Source: Nonomuraea glycinis (GTDB lineage Bacteria; Actinomycetota; Actinomycetes; Streptosporangiales; Streptosporangiaceae). Taken from it: a stretch of DNA of 64,000 nt. The position numbers were made by a program, and so were the translations under genes. How positions within the stretch are numbered: the first letter of the stretch is position 1; each line of letters opens with the position of its first letter. The notes under the pieces were generated by a model, which worked only from the letters and a program-made list of their open reading frames with translations, ran no database searches and had not been told where the DNA came from. Positions 28,036 through 35,612 of the stretch are shown here, in pieces. The stretch lies in the NCBI RefSeq assembly GCF_014646515.1, contig NZ_BMNK01000012.1:124001-188000 (forward strand). The letters run 5' to 3'.

Positions 28036-28044
28036 GGGATCTAT

Positions 28045-29034
28045 ATGTCCGCGCCTCCCGTGGTTGACCTTCCCATCGCGGATGAGCGGTTGGCGCAGGA
28101 TGTGGCCAACGGACTGGCTGCCGTGGAGAAGCTGCTGCGGACCTCGGTGGAGAGCGAGGACGCCTTCGTCACGGAGGCGTCCAAGCATCTCATCCAGGCC
28201 GGTGGCAAGCGCTTCCGCACGCTGATGGTGCTGCTGGCCGCCCAGTTCGGCGACCCGTCGGCGCCGGGCGTGGTGCCCGGCGCCGTGGTGATCGAGCTGA
28301 CCCACCTCGGCTCTCTCTACCACGACGACGTCATGGACGAGGCCCCGGTGCGCCGGGGCTCCCCGTCGGCGAACGCCCGGTGGGACAACACCGTGGCCAT
28401 CCTCACCGGCGACTACCTGTTCGCCCAGGCGTCCGACCTGCTCGCCGACCTCGGCCCCGAGCTGATCCGGATCCAGGCGCAGACGTTCTCCCGCCTGGTG
28501 CAGGGACAGATCCGCGAGACCGTCGGCCCGCGCGCCGACGAGGACCCGGTGGTCCACTACATCAGCGTGCTGGAGGACAAGACCGGCTCGCTGATCGCCG
28601 CCTCCGGCCGCTTCGGCGCGCTGCTGTCCGGTGCCCCCGCCGAGATCGAGGAGCGGCTCAGCCGGGCCTGCGAGGCGATCGGCGTGGCCTGGCAGCTCGG
28701 CGACGACCTGCTGGACGTGGCGTCCACGTCCACCGAGTCGGGCAAGACGCCGGGCACCGACCTGCGGGAGGGCGTCAAGACCCTGCCGGTCCTCTACGCG
28801 CTGGCCGACGACCCGTCCTCCAGGCTGTCGGAGCTGCTGTCGGGACCGGTCCCGGAGGCGGACGTCGAAGAGGCGCTGACCCTGCTGCGGGCGCACCCGG
28901 CGATGGCCAGGGCCCAGGCGGACCTGGACGACTGGGTCAACCGGGCGCGGGACGACATCTCCAACCTTCCCGACATCCCGGCCCGGGGCGCCTTCCTGTC
29001 GCTATGTGACTACGTGGTCGAGCGTTCTGGCTGA
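28045..29034 (+). CDS. trans-polyprenyl diphosphate synthase (menaquinone tail)
   Basis: An all-trans prenyl diphosphate synthase of 329 residues. The first aspartate-rich motif lies in LYHDDVMDEAPVRRG and the second in WQLGDDLLDVAST, with the GGKRFRTLMVLLAA substrate-binding stretch upstream. Chain length cannot be read from sequence, but gene context (menG, menJ-like gene, nuo operon) makes it the enzyme for the menaquinone side chain, as proposed for grcC1 beside menJ in M. tuberculosis. It lies 9 bases after nuoN, so it is part of the same operon. Its last 33 bases overlap the opposing rarD gene. Confidence 0.9.
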   Translation: MSAPPVVDLPIADERLAQDVANGLAAVEKLLRTSVESEDAFVTEASKHLIQAGGKRFRTLMVLLAAQFGDPSAPGVVPGAVVIELTHLGSLYHDDVMDEAPVRRGSPSANARWDNTVAILTGDYLFAQASDLLADLGPELIRIQAQTFSRLVQGQIRETVGPRADEDPVVHYISVLEDKTGSLIAASGRFGALLSGAPAEIEERLSRACEAIGVAWQLGDDLLDVASTSTESGKTPGTDLREGVKTLPVLYALADDPSSRLSELLSGPVPEADVEEALTLLRAHPAMARAQADLDDWVNRARDDISNLPDIPARGAFLSLCDYVVERSG

Positions 29035-29922
29035 CTTGGCGATGCGTGCGGCCCGCGCCGTACGGAAGCTGTCGTACGTGAATATCGCCAGCGCGAGCCA
29101 CACCAGCGAGAAGCCGATCCACCGGCTCGGCGGCATGGTCTCCTTGGCGATCAGCACCCCGCACAGGAACTGCAGGACGGGCGCGATGTACTGCAACAGC
29201 CCGATCGTGCTCAGCGGCACCCGGTTGGCGGCGGCGGTGAAGAGCATCAGCGGCACCGCCGTGATCACGCCCGCGCCGACCAGCAGCAGGAGGTGCCCCA
29301 CGCCCTCGGTCCCGAACGTGGCCTGGCCCGCCTGCTGCAGGAACACCAGGTAGCCCAGCGCCGGCAGCAGCAGCACCAGTGTCTCCACCGTCAGGCTCTC
29401 GCCGGCGCCCACGTTCGCCTGCTTCTTGATCAGCCCGTAGGCCCCGAAACTGACGGCCAGCACCAGTGCCATGTACGGCGGCCGCCCGTAGTTGACGGCC
29501 AGCACCAGCACGGCCAGCGCCCCGAACCCCACGGCCACCCACTGCAGCCGCCGCAGCCGCTCGCCCAGCAGCACCACTCCGAACACCACGCTCACCAGCG
29601 GGTTGATGAAGTAGCCGAGCGCGGCCTCCACCACATGGCCGGTGTTGACCGCGTAGATGTAGGTGCCCCAGTTGACCGTGATGATCACGGCCGCGAGGGT
29701 CAGCAGCCCGAGCTTCCTGGGCTGCGCCACCAAGGCCCTGATCCACGACCAGTGTCGCCGCACCGCCAGGATCGCGACCACGGCTACCAGCGACCACACC
29801 ATCCGATGCGCCAGGATCTCCACGGCCCCCGACGGCTTGAGCAGTGGCCAGTAGAGCGGGAACAGTCCCCACAGAATGTAGGCGGCCACTCCGTACAGGA
29901 CACCGCGTCGCATGTCAGGCAT
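29002..29922 (-). CDS. rarD: RarD-type EamA family permease
   Basis: A 306-residue membrane protein with about ten helices and the RarD signature near the N-terminus: GVLYGVAAYILWGLFPLYWP, then EILAHRMVWSL. RarD proteins are drug/metabolite transporters named from chloramphenicol sensitivity, and their natural substrate is uncertain. The start is ATG at 29922, or ATG at 29913 if TATAGG just upstream is the -10. The 3' end overlaps the convergent prenyl synthase by 33 bases. Confidence 0.88.
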   Translation of the reverse strand: MPDMRRGVLYGVAAYILWGLFPLYWPLLKPSGAVEILAHRMVWSLVAVVAILAVRRHWSWIRALVAQPRKLGLLTLAAVIITVNWGTYIYAVNTGHVVEAALGYFINPLVSVVFGVVLLGERLRRLQWVAVGFGALAVLVLAVNYGRPPYMALVLAVSFGAYGLIKKQANVGAGESLTVETLVLLLPALGYLVFLQQAGQATFGTEGVGHLLLLVGAGVITAVPLMLFTAAANRVPLSTIGLLQYIAPVLQFLCGVLIAKETMPPSRWIGFSLVWLALAIFTYDSFRTARAARIAKSARTLDHVVT

Positions 29923-30129
29923 GAAGCCTATAGTCGGGCATTACCACCCTTCATCACAAATGCAGTCTCTTGCACGAGACCATGTAGGAACCGTAAACCG
30001 TTGATTCATCCGTACCGTGCCAGAGCCTGCGGAGGCGCGACGGTTGGCCGTTCGGAAGACGGGCTACACGCCCAACCCCATGTACGGAGGAGGTGTGCAG
30101 CGGACGCACCAGGCACACCGAGGTCGTAC

Positions 30130-30240
30130 GGGTCGTCTTCGACCCCACGGAGGTCGCACAACGGCGTCTGCTGCTCGAACGTCATCTGCGCCTTGACGGT
30201 CCGGCCGGGCGCGGCGTCGCCCTTCCACGGTCCGAACTTG
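30130..30240 (-). pseudogene. fragment of an SRPBCC (AHSA1-like) gene
   Basis: On the minus strand about 30 codons read FGPWKGDAAPGRTVKAQMTF then EQQTPLCDL. This matches the intact SRPBCC protein at 38925-39422 (FGPWEGDAAPGRTIKVQMAF then EEQEPWCDM). There is no start, and the similarity stops after about 30-35 residues. It is a remnant of a paralogue, in the 368-base gap between rarD and the antitoxin gene. The rest of that gap (29923-30129) shows nothing I can name. Confidence 0.75.
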
Positions 30241-30265
30241 TAGCGACATCAGGACCGGACTTTTG

Positions 30266-30278
30266 CTACTTCAAGTAG
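30266..30278 (+). promoter_or_regulatory. small palindrome at the antitoxin promoter
   Basis: CTACTT-C-AAGTAG is a perfect 6-1-6 inverted repeat. TAAACT (30279-30284), a plausible -10 element, follows directly, with the antitoxin ATG at 30291. This arrangement fits self-repression by a ribbon-helix-helix antitoxin. No -35 is clear. Confidence 0.5.
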
Positions 30279-30290
30279 TAAACTAAGCTC

Positions 30291-30602
30291 ATGAGCATGC
30301 CAGAGCGAGACTTCGCCCCGGGAGACGGGCCGGCCGCCAAGGTCAGTGTGTCTCTGAGAACGGGCAATATTCGCGCCGTCCGAGAGCGAGTCGGGGCCCG
30401 CGGGTTTTCCGCTTACGTCGATGCCGCTGTGGAACGTCAGATCGAGCGCGATCTCCTGGAGGAGGCCCTGCAGGCGAACGAGGCCGCTTCTGGGCCGATC
30501 CCACAGTCATTGCGCGATGAGGCGGCGGAGTTGTTTCGCCGCGTGAAGTCGGCGCCTGAACTCCAGGAGGAGGACGGGTGGCGCGCGCACGAAGCAGGTT
30601 GA
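30291..30602 (+). CDS. antitoxin of a PIN-type toxin-antitoxin pair
   Basis: A 103-residue protein with a short N-terminal strand (AAKVSVSLRTGNIRAVRERV) and helices GFSAYVDAAVERQIERDLL, a ribbon-helix-helix-like DNA-binding pattern. The C-terminal acidic half is probably the toxin-binding tail. It overlaps the PIN toxin gene by 25 bases, the normal layout of such pairs. Start could be ATG at 30291 or 30297. Codon use and GC are lower than in neighbouring core genes, consistent with acquired DNA. Confidence 0.75.
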   Translation: MSMPERDFAPGDGPAAKVSVSLRTGNIRAVRERVGARGFSAYVDAAVERQIERDLLEEALQANEAASGPIPQSLRDEAAELFRRVKSAPELQEEDGWRAHEAG

Positions 30603-30994
30603 GCGCGGGCACCGTCGTTCTCGACTGCGAAGGGCTCGTGAAGTGGTGCGAGGCCGACCAACGGGTGACAGCGTTCGTACGGGAGGCGCAGGACAACGAC
30701 TTCCGGGTCGTGGTCAGCGCCATGACACCGATTGAGGCGCAAGACATCCGCGTCAAAGGGGATCGTCTCAGGTGGTATCTGTCCCGGCTGAAGATCGAGC
30801 CTGTGACCGAGGACATCTCGTCGCGTGCGATCGAGGTTCTTCGGGATGCCCGCCTGGACGGTCACAAGTACGCCATCGACGCTGTGGTCGCGGCCACCGC
30901 ACTGCGTTCGGTGCACCCTGCCATGGTTCTCACGTCTGACGCGGACGACATGAGCAAACTGTGCGGAAAAGCAGTGCAGGTGGTCCCCGTCTGA
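30578..30994 (+). CDS. PIN-domain toxin (VapC-like ribonuclease)
   Basis: A 138-residue PIN-fold ribonuclease. The acidic residues expected for Mg2+ binding are present: Asp16 in TVVLDCEGL, Glu in AMTPIEAQD, Asp in YAIDAVVAATA and Asp in VLTSDADD. VapC-type toxins cut specific RNAs and are neutralised by the upstream antitoxin. The GTG start has AGGAGGAGG nearby and overlaps the antitoxin gene. The active site looks intact. Confidence 0.85.
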   Translation: MARARSRLSAGTVVLDCEGLVKWCEADQRVTAFVREAQDNDFRVVVSAMTPIEAQDIRVKGDRLRWYLSRLKIEPVTEDISSRAIEVLRDARLDGHKYAIDAVVAATALRSVHPAMVLTSDADDMSKLCGKAVQVVPV

Positions 30995-31183
30995 CTGTGC
31001 GAGGGCTGTGCGGGAGTCTCCGGGACTATCGCAGGAGGGGAACTGCTACCACCAGTCGGCAGCCCGGGCGCGTTCGAGATCGACGCCGACGATGCGCTGA
31101 TCGGACTGAATCTCTTGGCGAGGGCACGGCGGGAGGTCGGCGATCGGCCACCGGCCACCGGCGCGAAGCAGCGGGGCGTGCTC

Positions 31184-31612
31184 ATGACTGAGGTGGCGAC
31201 CGCTGAGTCTATGTCGGGGCCTACGGCGAGGCGCTACATCTGCGGGTTGTCCTGTCTGGCGGACGGAGCCGATCAGATCTTCGCCCGTGGAGTGCTGAAT
31301 GTCGGTGGGGTGCTGGAGGCAGTCATACCAGCCAAGGAGTACCGAGACGGGCTGCCGAGTGAGTGCCATGCTGCGTATGACGAGTTGCTGGGCCGGGCGG
31401 TTCGGACTCACAGGCTGGAGTTTGTGGAGTCCACCTCGGAGTCGCACATGATGGCCAGTGCACGGATGCTGGACGATGCTGATGTGTTGTTCGCCGTGTG
31501 GGACGGGCAGCCCGCCCGAGGCTACGGCGGCACTGCTGACGTGGTGGTCGAGGCCCGACGGCGGGAGGTCCCCGTTCGGGTGATCTGGCCCGAAGGAGCC
31601 CGGCGAGATTAG
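31184..31612 (+). CDS. SLOG-like nucleotide-binding protein, probably 5'-truncated
   Basis: The visible sequence has a Rossmann-like, SLOG-type pattern: ICGLSCLADGADQIFARGVL, a middle helix region with CHAAYDELLGRAVRTHRL, then ADVLFAVWDGQPARGYGGTA followed by DVVVEARRREVPVRVIWPEG. Related proteins normally begin with a GxTGH-type strand and about 30 more residues before this point, which are missing here. The upstream frame stays open to a stop at 30994 but shows neither that motif nor a clear start. A TTG at 31115 is an alternative start. It may bind a nucleotide or be nonfunctional. Confidence 0.5.
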   Translation: MTEVATAESMSGPTARRYICGLSCLADGADQIFARGVLNVGGVLEAVIPAKEYRDGLPSECHAAYDELLGRAVRTHRLEFVESTSESHMMASARMLDDADVLFAVWDGQPARGYGGTADVVVEARRREVPVRVIWPEGARRD

Positions 31613-31618
31613 GGCCCT

Positions 31619-31637
31619 CCAGGCGCTAGATGCCTGG
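31619..31637 (+). terminator. hairpin after the SLOG-like gene
   Basis: CCAGGC and GCCTGG form a perfect 6-bp stem with a 7-base loop, starting 7 bases after the stop codon. Confidence 0.5.
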
Positions 31638-31664
31638 TCGGGCGGCTAATGACCCTTTAGCCAA

Positions 31665-31703
31665 GCCTCTAGACCTAGAGTCGGTCTCTCTAGGTCTAGA
31701 GGC
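31665..31703. repeat. perfect 16-bp inverted repeat whose arms are themselves palindromes
   Basis: GCCTCTAGACCTAGAG and CTCTAGGTCTAGAGGC pair perfectly over 16 bp around TCGGTCT. Each arm is also a near-perfect palindrome (CTCTAG-AC-CTAGAG). It is much AT-richer than the surroundings and lies between the SLOG-like gene and a replication initiator remnant. It could be a bidirectional terminator, a recombination site or an end structure of a lost element. Confidence 0.75.
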
Positions 31704-31710
31704 AGTGGCT

Positions 31711-31870
31711 CTATGGGACTCCCGTGCCACTGTGTAGGCCAGTGATGATCAGGTGGTACGTGTCGTCCTTGTAGGCCGCTGAGCAGGCCGGGCACTTGGA
31801 CGCGCGCTGGTTGCCGCAGGCGTCCGGACGATCCCGCCTTCGGATGACGAATGGGATATCCAGTTCGGTA
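31711..31870 (-). pseudogene. remnant of a RepSA-type replication initiator
   Basis: A minus-strand frame ending at the stop at 31713-31711 reads CGNQRASKCPACSAAYKDDT then YHLIITGLHSGTGVP. The CGNxRxxxCPxC...Y..D.YHLI...G..GG.GVP pattern is characteristic of replication initiators of actinomycete integrative elements and plasmids (RepSA family). Here only about 40-50 recognisable residues remain, followed by an early stop, so it is not functional. It occupies the 353-base gap between the SLOG-like gene and the HTH gene and suggests that an integrative element once sat here. Confidence 0.7.
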
Positions 31871-31965
31871 AGCCAGGTGACCCGTCTTGCCGAAGGTCAA
31901 AGCCTGACTCCCGGTTTTGGGACTGAAACAGGGAGTAGTATGCAAGGGGAAGGAGAACCATCCTC

Positions 31966-32568
31966 ATGGCTGATGTCAGACCCCGGAAGTCTTCGACGCG
32001 AGCGGCTAAGAAGCGAAAGCATCGGACGCTCCCGCCGCAAAGTGATCACGAGACGGGTGGCACGGCGCAGGCTCCTCGTAGGAAAGAGATCGAGGAGCGG
32101 GCGGCACTGGTCTTGTTCGACCAGGCACAACGGCTGGACGGGGTGGCTGCCAGTACTCATGAGACCGGCACCCGTGACACGGTCCGGGAGGTCGTCCAGG
32201 GTCTGCTCGCTCACGCCGAGCCGGTGCGGGCGACGATCGCGTCGAAGATTCTCGGTGTTGACGAGAAGACGGTTCGCGCGTGGGCCAAGGAAGGGCTGCT
32301 CATCTCGGTCAGGGGAAGACCCCGCCTGATGCTTGAAGCCGAGCGTCTGTATACCGTGGCAACACTCGTTCAAGATCTACGCCGGGCCGGCCGTACCCGG
32401 AATCTGGTCGAGGTGGTCTGGCAGCGCTTGCAGGACCGGGAGCTTCTGGAGAACGATCAGCTGACCGATGGTCTTCGGCAGATGGAGCAGGGTGAGGGCC
32501 GTCCGTGGCGGGAGATCAGGGCAGAGTGGAGTTCCAAAAATTCGGAGCTGACTGCCGGTGAAGACTGA
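31966..32568 (+). CDS. helix-turn-helix protein, candidate antitoxin
   Basis: A 200-residue protein. The N-terminal 40 residues are Lys/Arg-rich. The middle has a MerR/excisionase-like helix-turn-helix (RATIASKILGVDEKTVRAWA then KEGLLISVRGRPRLM), and the rest is helical (LYTVATLVQDLRRAGRTRNL, VEVVWQRLQDRELLEND). It overlaps the next gene by 11 bases. A DNA-binding protein translationally coupled to a small RelE-like protein in an island with another toxin-antitoxin pair suggests an antitoxin. No exact family was recognised. Confidence 0.7.
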   Translation: MADVRPRKSSTRAAKKRKHRTLPPQSDHETGGTAQAPRRKEIEERAALVLFDQAQRLDGVAASTHETGTRDTVREVVQGLLAHAEPVRATIASKILGVDEKTVRAWAKEGLLISVRGRPRLMLEAERLYTVATLVQDLRRAGRTRNLVEVVWQRLQDRELLENDQLTDGLRQMEQGEGRPWREIRAEWSSKNSELTAGED

Positions 32569-33007
32569 GGTCTACCTCTCGGTTCTCGCGGAGAAGCACG
32601 CTGAGACCTTGCGCGGGGCGGATCTCAGGTCATTCGTCGCCTTTGTCAGTGATCTGGAAGCGCGGGGTTGCGCGGCCCTTGGATATCGGCTCACGGAAGA
32701 ACTCCCGGTGAGTCGGCTGTGCGTCAAGCATTTGAGAGGTGCCATGCGCGTCGTGGTCGCCTTCAAAGAGCCGGGTCATGCATGGGTTCTGATGCTGGGA
32801 CCTCATGATGAGCGCAACCGGACGTACGATGTCTACACCTCGCTGTGGGAGGTATGCGGGCTGGATGCGCCCCCGGTGGGTGAACGTACCAAGCCCGCCT
32901 GTTGTGACGACGGTGGCGCGGACCCGAACCTGCCGGAAACCGATGATCTGGTGACTCGCTGTCGTGATCTCGCCAAGCCGCCTCGTCGGCGTAAGCGCCC
33001 AAGCTGA
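32558..33007 (+). CDS. RelE-like protein, candidate toxin
   Basis: A 149-residue basic-ended protein. The segment YRLTEELPVSRLCVKHLRGA then MRVVVAFKEPGHAWVLMLGP resembles the beta-sheet core of RelE/HigB-type toxins (leucine-rich strand, K-L-x-G-x-R-V-x-F). The C-terminal 45 residues (after GERTKPACCDDGG) are extra, ending KPPRRRKRPS. It starts inside the HTH gene. The function is inferred from neighbourhood and a weak fold pattern, not from catalytic residues. Confidence 0.6.
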   Translation: MKTEVYLSVLAEKHAETLRGADLRSFVAFVSDLEARGCAALGYRLTEELPVSRLCVKHLRGAMRVVVAFKEPGHAWVLMLGPHDERNRTYDVYTSLWEVCGLDAPPVGERTKPACCDDGGADPNLPETDDLVTRCRDLAKPPRRRKRPS

Positions 33008-33066
33008 TCAGATCCTGACCCTGGATCGCGCAAGGCGCTCGCTCCCGGCATCCTTCCCCGGCCTCG

Positions 33067-34842
33067 CTACGACGGAAGGCGCAGGGCGAATGTCGTGCGG
33101 ATGCCTGGCACGCTGGTGACCGTGGCTGTGCCGTTGTGTGCTTCGGCGAGGTTGCGGACGATGGCGAGGCCGAGGCCGCTGCCTCCGGTTCGTCGGTTGC
33201 GGGACTTCTCGGCTCGCCAGAACCTGTCGAAGACGTGGGGGAGGTGCTCGGCGCGGATGCCGACCCCGGTGTCGGTCACCTCGATGACGATCTGGTCGCC
33301 ATCCTGGCGGGCGGCCAGGGTGATGTGCCCGCCGGGTGGGGTGTAGCGCAGGGAGTTGGTGACCAGGTTACCGATGGCCTGGCGGAGGCGTACCGGATCT
33401 GCGGTCAGTGCGGGGTCGTCGGTGATCGCGGTGGTCAGGGTGAGGCCTGCCGCTTCGGCTCGGCCTCGGTGGGCGGTGGCCACCTGGTCGAGGAGGTAGC
33501 CGAGGTGGACGGGTTCGACGTGCAGCCGGAGTTTGCCCGCGTCGGCGAGGGCGAGCTCCTGAAGGTCGTCGACGATGTGCTGCAGCAGCAGGATCTCCTC
33601 GACCAGCGACGCGATCAGCGCCGGGTCCAGCTCGGCGACGCCGTCCTGGGCCGCCTCCAGCCACCCCCTGAGGTTGCTCAGCGGGGTCCGCAGCTCGTGG
33701 GAGACGTCGCTGACCATGGCCTTGCGCTGCTCCTCCATGCGCTGGAGGTGCTCCGACATTTCGTTGAACGCCGTGGCGAGCTCGCTGATCTCGCCGGTCG
33801 TCCTGACCGTGACGCGGGCGGAGCTGTCCCCGTCCCGCATCCGCCGCGCGGCGTGGGTGAGCGCGTTGACCGGCCCGACCAGGCGCCGGGCCGCCATGAC
33901 GCTCACCCCCACGGTCAGTACGAGCACGAGAAGGGCGGCGCCGGCGATCGAGGGGAGCGGGATGCGCTGGCCGGTGGCCTCGGCGGGGGAGCCGATGTAC
34001 AGGTAGGCCGCGGGCGCGACGTACGGATCGAGTTGCTCCTTGCGGGCGGTGACGATGCAGGACGAGATCGTCTGATCGGGCTCCGCGTCGGAGGGCTGCT
34101 TCTTCCTGGAGATCCAGGCGAAGTCGAGGCCGACCGAGCCCCGTTCCGTGCTCTTGCCCTTGAGGCACCTGCCGACCAGGAGGTTGAGCTGCTTCAGCGC
34201 GGCCTTCTCGGTGCGCGTCGGCGTGCTGAAGGTGGCGGTGTCGCAGGCCTGCGGCACCGCGACGGCCTCGCGCGGCACCGGGTGCGGCTCCGGGGCGGTT
34301 TCCTTGCTGGTCGTCGTCACGACGGGCCGGCCGGTGTTCGAGACGGTCAGCTGTACGGCCTGCCCGGTACGGTCGGCGCAGGTGGCGTAGGCGCCGGCGG
34401 CCTTGACCAGCCGGGCGCGATCGGCGGCGGACAGCAGGAAGGGCCCCACCGCGCGTGGATCGATCCGGTCCCTGGCCGCCCCCGGCACCAGGGTCACGTC
34501 CACGGCCAGCGGGTCGACGACGGCCGACACTCTGGCGGGCAGTGGGGTCCCGGTGGTCGCCGAGTCCGCGATGAGGGCGCCCTTCTCGGTGGTCAGCGCG
34601 ATGCGACGGTTGTTACGGGCGGCGAGATCGCGCACCGTGGCGGCGACGCCCGACCATTCCGGATGGCGGGAGGCGTAGCCGAGCAGCTTGTTGTTGATCT
34701 GGGCATCGCTGGCCAGCGTCTGACCCTGCTCACGCTGGATGGCGCCGGAGGTGCTGCTGGCGGCCAGCCACGCCGTCGCGCTGATCGAGCAGACCGCCAC
34801 GATGGCGGAGCTCGTGAGCAGCCTGACGAGCAGCGATCTCAT
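33067..34842 (-). CDS. sensor histidine kinase (HAMP, HisKA, HATPase)
   Basis: A 591-residue membrane sensor kinase. An N-terminal membrane segment (LTSSAIVAVCSISATAWLAA) is followed by a large extracytoplasmic sensor of about 270 residues, a second membrane segment (IAGAALLVLVLTVGVSVMAA), a HAMP linker, the phospho-acceptor motif VSHELRTPLSNLRGW and an ATPase domain (NLVTNSLRYTPPGG, VTDTGVGI, GGSGLGLAIVRNL). It overlaps its response regulator gene by four bases. The signal is unknown. An L,D-transpeptidase is divergent, so a cell-wall signal is plausible. Confidence 0.93.
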   Translation of the reverse strand: MRSLLVRLLTSSAIVAVCSISATAWLAASSTSGAIQREQGQTLASDAQINNKLLGYASRHPEWSGVAATVRDLAARNNRRIALTTEKGALIADSATTGTPLPARVSAVVDPLAVDVTLVPGAARDRIDPRAVGPFLLSAADRARLVKAAGAYATCADRTGQAVQLTVSNTGRPVVTTTSKETAPEPHPVPREAVAVPQACDTATFSTPTRTEKAALKQLNLLVGRCLKGKSTERGSVGLDFAWISRKKQPSDAEPDQTISSCIVTARKEQLDPYVAPAAYLYIGSPAEATGQRIPLPSIAGAALLVLVLTVGVSVMAARRLVGPVNALTHAARRMRDGDSSARVTVRTTGEISELATAFNEMSEHLQRMEEQRKAMVSDVSHELRTPLSNLRGWLEAAQDGVAELDPALIASLVEEILLLQHIVDDLQELALADAGKLRLHVEPVHLGYLLDQVATAHRGRAEAAGLTLTTAITDDPALTADPVRLRQAIGNLVTNSLRYTPPGGHITLAARQDGDQIVIEVTDTGVGIRAEHLPHVFDRFWRAEKSRNRRTGGSGLGLAIVRNLAEAHNGTATVTSVPGIRTTFALRLPS

Positions 34843-35522
34843 GCGTGGGTCAGTTTGTAGCCGACGCCGTACACGGTCAGCAGCCGGACCGGGCGGCGCG
34901 GATCAGGCTCGATCTTCTTGCGCAGGTTCATCACGTGCACGTCGACCGTGCGTTCGGTGATGAACCTGTCGAAGCCGTGGATGCGCTCCAGCAGCTGCTT
35001 CCTGGTGAACACCCGCTCCGGCTCGGCGGCCAGCGTCTCGATGATCCGGAACTCCGCGAGCGTGCACTCCACCAGCGTGTCCGCCGCGGTGACGGTATGC
35101 CTGACCGGGTCCACGACGAGGTCGCCCGCCTGGAACAGCCGCCGATCGTCCTGGGACCTGCCGGTACGGCGCAGCAGCGTCCGCACGCGGGCCATCAGCT
35201 CACGGGGGCTGTACGGCTTGGCCACGTAGTCGTCGGCGCCGAGGTCGAGCCCCAGCAGCAGGTCATCCTCGGTGGACCTGGCGGTCAGCATCAGGATCGG
35301 CAGGTCGGACTCGGCCCGCAGCACCCGGCAGACGTCCAGCCCGTCGACCTTCGGCATCATCACGTCGAGCACCACAAGGCCGGGATCCACCCGCCGGGCC
35401 TCGTCGATCGCGGAACGCCCGTCGTGCACGACGAGGACCTCATGGCCCTCCCGCTCCAGATACCGCCTGAGCAGTTCGGCCTGCTTGGGATCGTCCTCAG
35501 CGACCAGTACATAGGCGCACAT
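34839..35522 (-). CDS. OmpR/PhoB-family response regulator
   Basis: A 227-residue response regulator. The receiver domain has the acidic pair at residues 9-11 (AEDD), phospho-acceptor Asp53 in LVVLDVMMP and the lysine in YVAKPYSPRE. The C-terminal winged helix ends with VRLLTVYGVGYKLTHA. It is the first gene of the two-gene operon with the kinase. Its start lies 90 bases from the divergent L,D-transpeptidase start, which makes that gene a candidate target. Confidence 0.94.
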   Translation of the reverse strand: MCAYVLVAEDDPKQAELLRRYLEREGHEVLVVHDGRSAIDEARRVDPGLVVLDVMMPKVDGLDVCRVLRAESDLPILMLTARSTEDDLLLGLDLGADDYVAKPYSPRELMARVRTLLRRTGRSQDDRRLFQAGDLVVDPVRHTVTAADTLVECTLAEFRIIETLAAEPERVFTRKQLLERIHGFDRFITERTVDVHVMNLRKKIEPDPRRPVRLLTVYGVGYKLTHA

Positions 35523-35612
35523 GACCTGAGGCTATGCGCATGCCAGTGGTGCATATGGGATCTGCATGACAACCAAACAGGTTCCACACATTCTGTCGCC
35601 AGGCTGCGGCGA

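Noticed and set aside
30961..31191. 76-codon frame after the PIN toxin
   Set aside because: It is Arg/Gly-rich, has no ribosome binding site, and overlaps the more protein-like SLOG frame.
29923..31200. tRNA or attachment site for the 30-33 kb island
   Set aside because: No cloverleaf-like sequence or direct-repeat pair of useful length could be found flanking the island.
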